Source: JBFHER01 sp041584055
GTDB taxonomy: Bacteria > Bacteroidota > Bacteroidia > Bacteroidales > UBA5342
Reading direction: 5' to 3'
DNA length: 12,184 nucleotides
NCBI GenBank assembly: GCA_041584055.1
Contig: JBFHER010000100.1
Span: 1 to 12,184, forward strand
The notes under the pieces are model-generated. The model searched no databases, had not been told where the DNA came from, and saw only the letters and a list, made by a program, of their open reading frames with translations. This document shows, piece by piece, positions 8,841-12,184 of this stretch. Made by a program: the position numbers and the translations under genes. Position 1 is the first letter of the stretch; every line of letters begins with the position of its first letter.

Positions 8841-8894
8841 GCTTAAAAATTAATACATCTATATTGCATCGAGCTGATAACAACATCAAAGCTC

Positions 8895-8924
8895 CAAATT
8901 CAAAAGTGATCCGACTTGCTCAAA
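8895..8924 (-). promoter_or_regulatory. Candidate Bacteroidota -33/-7 promoter for the FAS1-SusC-SusD-FAS1 operon
   Basis: On the minus strand TTTG (8924-8921) is followed after 18 bases by TGAATTTG (8902-8895). The known Bacteroidota consensus is TTTG or TTG at -33 and TAnnTTTG at -7, with about 17-23 bases between them. The -7 box has one mismatch (TG for TA). Transcription would begin near 8890, giving a leader of about 50 bases before the ATG at 8840. This was matched by eye only. The motif is short and the region AT-rich, so chance is possible. Confidence 0.4.
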
Positions 8925-8950
8925 TGATTCATTTATCAACTCAAATCAAC
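8919..8950 (-). promoter_or_regulatory. Candidate HTCS operator: two T(G/C)ATTTGAG repeats 21 bp apart
   Basis: On the minus strand TGATTTGAG (8948-8940) recurs as TCATTTGAG (8927-8919), matching at 8 of 9 positions with a 21-bp period. The plus strand shows CTCAAAT at 8940 and 8919. AraC-family proteins carry two helix-turn-helix motifs and commonly bind tandem half-sites about two helical turns apart. The proximal copy contains the proposed -33 TTTG, the place expected for an activator that contacts RNA polymerase. The proximal copy also overlaps a perfect 13-bp palindrome, AAATGAATCATTT (8934-8922). That this is the binding site of the neighbouring HTCS is inference. Confidence 0.33.
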
Positions 8951-8998
8951 CACAGAAGGCATATTGAAGGAATTGAGCTTACAATAAGCGATTACCGC

Positions 8999-9019
8999 GC
9001 ATATTAAAATTTAAAATGC
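8999..9019. repeat. AT-rich 21-bp near-perfect palindrome
   Basis: On the plus strand GCATATTAAAATTTAAAATGC pairs with itself at 9 of 10 positions around the central base 9009, the only mismatch being five bases in from each end. It has no loop and no T tract, so it looks more like a protein-binding dyad than a terminator. It lies about 75 bp upstream of the proposed -33 box. It might be a distal operator or simply low-complexity AT sequence. Confidence 0.3.
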
Positions 9020-9157
9020 AACTTTTTGCCATTGAATATGGACGTGGTTGTTTACCAAAAGAATAAGGGAAAGTGAACAATTGGCAAGCCTAAAGCGGAA
9101 AGATTCATTCGGAAACTAAGGCGCAAATGCGTTAAGATAATTCCGGAAAGTCAGAGG

Positions 9158-12100
9158 CTAAGTGTTTCTAATTTTTTTAATATACTCAGAAGGTGTCATC
9201 CCATAGAGTTTCTTAAAAGATGATGCAAAATAGGATGCTGATTCGATCCCGACTTCAAACATCACTTCTGTTACATTTAAATCGGAGTTATCCTGTAACA
9301 ATTCTGCCGCCTTTTGCAGCCTGAAATTTCTTAAATACGAACTCGGTGCCTGCCCGGTTAGTTTTCTCAGCCTTCTGTAAAAACTGGATGTACTCATACC
9401 GGCCTCTTTGGCCAATTCTTCAACTCCAAAAGCCGATTTCTCCATGTTTTTCAAAATAATCATCGACAAATCTTCTAAGAACTTTCGCTCCCGTGTTGAA
9501 ATATCCAGTGATTGATTGGTTTTAAGGATGCTGTGATCTGAAAAATAATCAAATATTTTTTGCCTGTTTTCAATAAGCTTACGCACCGTTACTTCAAGGT
9601 GACCAATGGAAAAAGGCTTTCGAATATAGGCATCAGCGCCATTCTCTAAGCCCTTTATTTCGTCCGTGTTTGTTTCCAGCGCTGTGAGTAAAACAACAGG
9701 GATGTGACATGTTTTAATATCTGTTTTGATTTTTTCGCACAACTGATATCCATCCAGTTTTGGCATCATTACATCCGAAATGATAAGCTGAGGCTGGCAC
9801 TCAGACACTTTTTTAAGACCATCCTCACCATCCACGGCCACTGTGACATTGTACTTGTCACGAAAAGATTCCTGCAAAAAGGAGCGAACATCTTTTTCAT
9901 CATCAATGATTAAAAGGGATTGAAGATTTGTATCAGTTGATCGTTCCGATATCTCACCCAATTCTGCCGGCATCCAGTCCGTTACAATTCTTCTGAATTT
10001 ATTTAAATCTTCCTTTGCCTCCACTTTCGCCTTTACATCATAAGGTAGTTCGATCTTAAAAACGGTTCTTTTATTTTGAACGCTTTCAACAGAAATATTA
10101 CCATTCATTATTTCAATCAAAGACTTGCACAATGCCAGTCCAATACCTGTACCACTCCATGTCCCCCGATCTTCCACGGCACGGTAAAAACGGTCAAATA
10201 TTTTATCAATTTGTAATTCTGAGATACCAATACCACTATCAGCCACCTCAAAATACAACAGTTGCTTTCCTTCCTTTTCATAAAAGCCTGCTTCAATACT
10301 AATTTCACCATCCTGTTCTGTAAATTTCACCGCATTTGAAAACAGATTCAATAAAATCCGTTCGGTTTTATCAATGTCGATGACGATGGGGGTATTGGGA
10401 GAAATCACCTTGTAAAAAAAGTTTACGTTGATATGTTTTGCATTTTCTTCAAATGCTTCCACCAATGGATAAATAAAATTCCCCAGGGTTGTCTTTGTGT
10501 AATTCAGTTCCAGATGACCAGCTTCTGCTTTCCTGTAAGAAATGAGCTGATCAATAAGCCGGTGAAGGCGTGTAATATTATTGTTGATTATTGAAAAATA
10601 CTTTTGATCTTCTTTTCCCTTATTTTTTTCTGCGATTTTCTCAAGCGGACCAATAATCAAGGAAAGAGGTGTTTTAAAATCATGGGTAATATTTGTAAAA
10701 AAACGCAATTTTGCCTGATCCATTTCATGCACACGTTCTTTATCCAATTGTTCGAATTTTAGTCTTTGTTCTAATTTTCCCTGGCGAACCAGGTATTTAA
10801 AGATTACAAAAGCCATGACCACGATCATTCCTCCCCACAGGGTTAGACTCCACCAACGCAGATACCATGGCGCCAGCACCTGAATGACCAGTTCACTGGT
10901 GCTTTCTGTCCATATCCCGTCTCCATTTGCACCCTTGTATAAGAACCTGTAAATGCCTGCATCAAGATTCGTGTAGGTTGCAGTAGCCCTTCCACCATCC
11001 AATTCAACCCAATCGTTGTTAAAGCCTTCCAACTTGTAAGCCACCCGGTTTTTCTGCGGGGTTGCATTGTGTTGCACAATGATGTCTAAAGAGATATTGC
11101 GGTTTGCATGGTTGACAACAAGCTTTTTTGTATCTGAGATGGCTTGTTCGAGAATTATCTTGTTATTTATTTTATTTCCGACAACGACGTCCTGATTATT
11201 TATTCTAAGTTTTGATATAAGTATCCTTGGGACGATTTCATTTCTTGTGATTTGATCCGGATTGAAAACGGTAAGACCATTCAGCCCTCCCATCAGCATC
11301 ATACCGCTTTTTGTTTTCAGATAAGCTGACTGACGGAAATTATTGTTTAAGATCCCGTCATTTACATCGTAGATATCAAATCTCTCATCCCAGGGATCAA
11401 AACGACAAATCCCCATGTCGGTACTTATCCAGAATTTCCCCTGAGCATCTTCCAGTATCCCATATATTGCTTCATCCGGAAGTCCGTCCTTCTTATGGTA
11501 TCGTCGAATTGATTCGGGTTTTCCAGATGGATCCAACTGTATTTTCATCAATCCTCCGCCAAATGAACCCAACCAAATATCCTTGTTAAGATTTATGTGT
11601 ATTGTAAAAATATTGTTGTTTGAAAGAATGATGCCTCCATTTTCCGTTGAAGACGTAAAGTGATTCTTCACTTGCCATTTACCATCTTCATTACCGACCC
11701 TAAAAACGCCTTTCATCGTAGCAAACCAATAGTTCCCAAAGCGATCCTTCACATAGTCGTTCACCAGGCCATTTTCCCCTAAATCGATGAATGCCTCATC
11801 CACTTCCACCGGCTCTCCCTTCAGGATTGTTTCCCAGGGCTCATCCAGCAGAAACATCCGTGATCCACCAATCAGAAACTGATCATCAGCTGTCTGACAA
11901 ATAACCCGTCGCAAAGGCGGCTCTTCTGATTCACCCTTTACCTGTAGACGAATTTCCTTCAACACATCCTTTTTTTCATCGTATAAATAAAGGCTTTCAT
12001 TGGTTCCAATCCACAAATACCCTCGTGTGTCCACAAAAATTCTCTGAATCCGTTCTCTGTTTAACTGTTCAAGGTTAATGGTAAGGCGTTCAAAGTGAAT

Positions 12101-12184
12101 CGTGCCACTTTCCTCCGGATTTACACCTTCCTTTATCCGACATAATTTGTTTCCGAAAAAGGAGATCCATACGCGCCCTTCCTG
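9158..12184 (-). CDS. Hybrid two-component system sensor/regulator (HTCS), 5' partial
   Basis: This is a one-protein signalling system: a periplasmic sensor, a transmembrane segment, a histidine kinase, a receiver and an AraC-type DNA-binding domain. The frame is open to the window edge (1008 residues visible). A GTG at 12034 lies inside the sensor repeats and is not the start. Counting from the edge, two-component propeller repeats fill about residues 1-315 (GRVWISFFGN, GYLWIGTNE, NYWFATMKGVF, DIWLGSFGGGL, FWISTDMGIC). A Y_Y_Y domain follows at about 360-436, then a membrane helix at about 444-466. The kinase has phospho-acceptor His501 (FFTNITHDFKTP), N-box Asn613/Asn617, DSGIGI at 649-654 and GTGIGL at 678-683. 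The receiver has Asp761/762, phospho-acceptor Asp804, Thr834 and Lys856. The AraC HTH covers about 910-1008. All catalytic residues are present, so it should be active. Family members usually exceed 1300 residues, so the signal peptide and several propeller blades are missing here. HTCS proteins normally control the adjacent polysaccharide-utilisation genes, here the operon starting at 8840. Confidence 0.96.
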   Translation of the reverse strand, partial: QEGRVWISFFGNKLCRIKEGVNPEESGTIHFERLTINLEQLNRERIQRIFVDTRGYLWIGTNESLYLYDEKKDVLKEIRLQVKGESEEPPLRRVICQTADDQFLIGGSRMFLLDEPWETILKGEPVEVDEAFIDLGENGLVNDYVKDRFGNYWFATMKGVFRVGNEDGKWQVKNHFTSSTENGGIILSNNNIFTIHINLNKDIWLGSFGGGLMKIQLDPSGKPESIRRYHKKDGLPDEAIYGILEDAQGKFWISTDMGICRFDPWDERFDIYDVNDGILNNNFRQSAYLKTKSGMMLMGGLNGLTVFNPDQITRNEIVPRILISKLRINNQDVVVGNKINNKIILEQAISDTKKLVVNHANRNISLDIIVQHNATPQKNRVAYKLEGFNNDWVELDGGRATATYTNLDAGIYRFLYKGANGDGIWTESTSELVIQVLAPWYLRWWSLTLWGGMIVVMAFVIFKYLVRQGKLEQRLKFEQLDKERVHEMDQAKLRFFTNITHDFKTPLSLIIGPLEKIAEKNKGKEDQKYFSIINNNITRLHRLIDQLISYRKAEAGHLELNYTKTTLGNFIYPLVEAFEENAKHINVNFFYKVISPNTPIVIDIDKTERILLNLFSNAVKFTEQDGEISIEAGFYEKEGKQLLYFEVADSGIGISELQIDKIFDRFYRAVEDRGTWSGTGIGLALCKSLIEIMNGNISVESVQNKRTVFKIELPYDVKAKVEAKEDLNKFRRIVTDWMPAELGEISERSTDTNLQSLLIIDDEKDVRSFLQESFRDKYNVTVAVDGEDGLKKVSECQPQLIISDVMMPKLDGYQLCEKIKTDIKTCHIPVVLLTALETNTDEIKGLENGADAYIRKPFSIGHLEVTVRKLIENRQKIFDYFSDHSILKTNQSLDISTRERKFLEDLSMIILKNMEKSAFGVEELAKEAGMSTSSFYRRLRKLTGQAPSSYLRNFRLQKAAELLQDNSDLNVTEVMFEVGIESASYFASSFKKLYGMTPSEYIKKIRNT

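Larger units (their letters stand above)
8841..9157. other. Intergenic control region between the HTCS gene and the FAS1-SusCD operon
   Basis: This 317-base gap has no credible gene on either strand. The half nearest the operon (about 8871-9019) holds the candidate promoter, the 21-bp-spaced repeats and an AT-rich palindrome, each listed separately. The half nearest the HTCS stop (9020-9157) holds three copies of CGGAAA on the plus strand (9096, 9110, 9144) and small dyads TTCCGGAA (9141-9148) and CGCAAATGCG (9122-9131). None forms a GC-rich hairpin followed by a T run, so I do not call an intrinsic terminator for the HTCS gene. A separate promoter for the operon is expected here, because HTCS-controlled operons are induced independently of their regulator. 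Confidence 0.7.

Noticed and set aside
8871..8894. Leader hairpin GAGCT-tt-GAT / ATC-AGCTC upstream of the first FAS1 gene
   Set aside because: The stem is short and bulged, and the proposed transcription start near 8890 would remove part of the 5' arm; no riboswitch-like structure is evident.
9121..9149. Dyads CGCAAATGCG and TTCCGGAA just after the HTCS stop as a terminator
   Set aside because: The arms are only four bases with little or no loop, and no T tract follows on the minus strand.
9096..9149. Three CGGAAA copies as a regulatory repeat array
   Set aside because: The spacing is irregular (14 and 34 bases), the motif is six bases long, and the copies lie far from the proposed promoter; chance occurrence is likely.
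12032..12184. GTG at 12034 as start of the HTCS
   Set aside because: The frame continues upstream to the window edge with further propeller-repeat sequence (GRVWISFFGN), so the gene is truncated by the window and does not begin at the GTG.

Overview
The window comes from the Bacteroidota. The diagnostic content is an adjacent SusC/SusD pair, a hybrid two-component system (HTCS) regulator that ends in an AraC-type DNA-binding domain, signal peptidase II lipoproteins, and AT-rich ribosome-binding regions without a Shine-Dalgarno core. A free-living member of the Bacteroidia, for example of the Marinilabiliales/Prolixibacteraceae type, would fit, but nothing here fixes the genus.

All five genes are on the minus strand, so the locus reads from high to low coordinates. 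First is the HTCS sensor/regulator (12184 to 9158), whose 5' end lies outside the window. A non-coding gap of 317 bases follows (9157-8841). In it I see a candidate Bacteroidota-type promoter, a pair of similar 9-mers 21 bp apart overlapping its -33 box, and an AT-rich palindrome farther upstream. Next comes a tightly packed operon: a 786-residue lipoprotein with four fasciclin-like (FAS1) regions (8840-6480), a SusC-type TonB-dependent transporter (6444-3241), a SusD-type binding lipoprotein (3160-1637), and a second FAS1 lipoprotein (1628 to 1) that runs off the window before its stop codon.

By established SusCD biology, SusD captures a ligand, usually an oligosaccharide, at the cell surface, and SusC imports it across the outer membrane using TonB. 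The two FAS1 proteins take the flanking places where SusE/F-type surface glycan-binding proteins often sit. I infer that they are accessory binding or adhesion proteins. The HTCS probably senses a periplasmic breakdown product and switches the operon on. No carbohydrate-active enzyme is visible, so the substrate cannot be named; enzymes may lie beyond base 1. The SusC lacks an N-terminal STN domain and no ECF sigma/anti-sigma pair is present, which fits control by the HTCS.

I found no tRNA, rRNA, CRISPR array, insertion sequence or convincing intrinsic terminator. I regard the open frames on the plus strand as antisense shadows.
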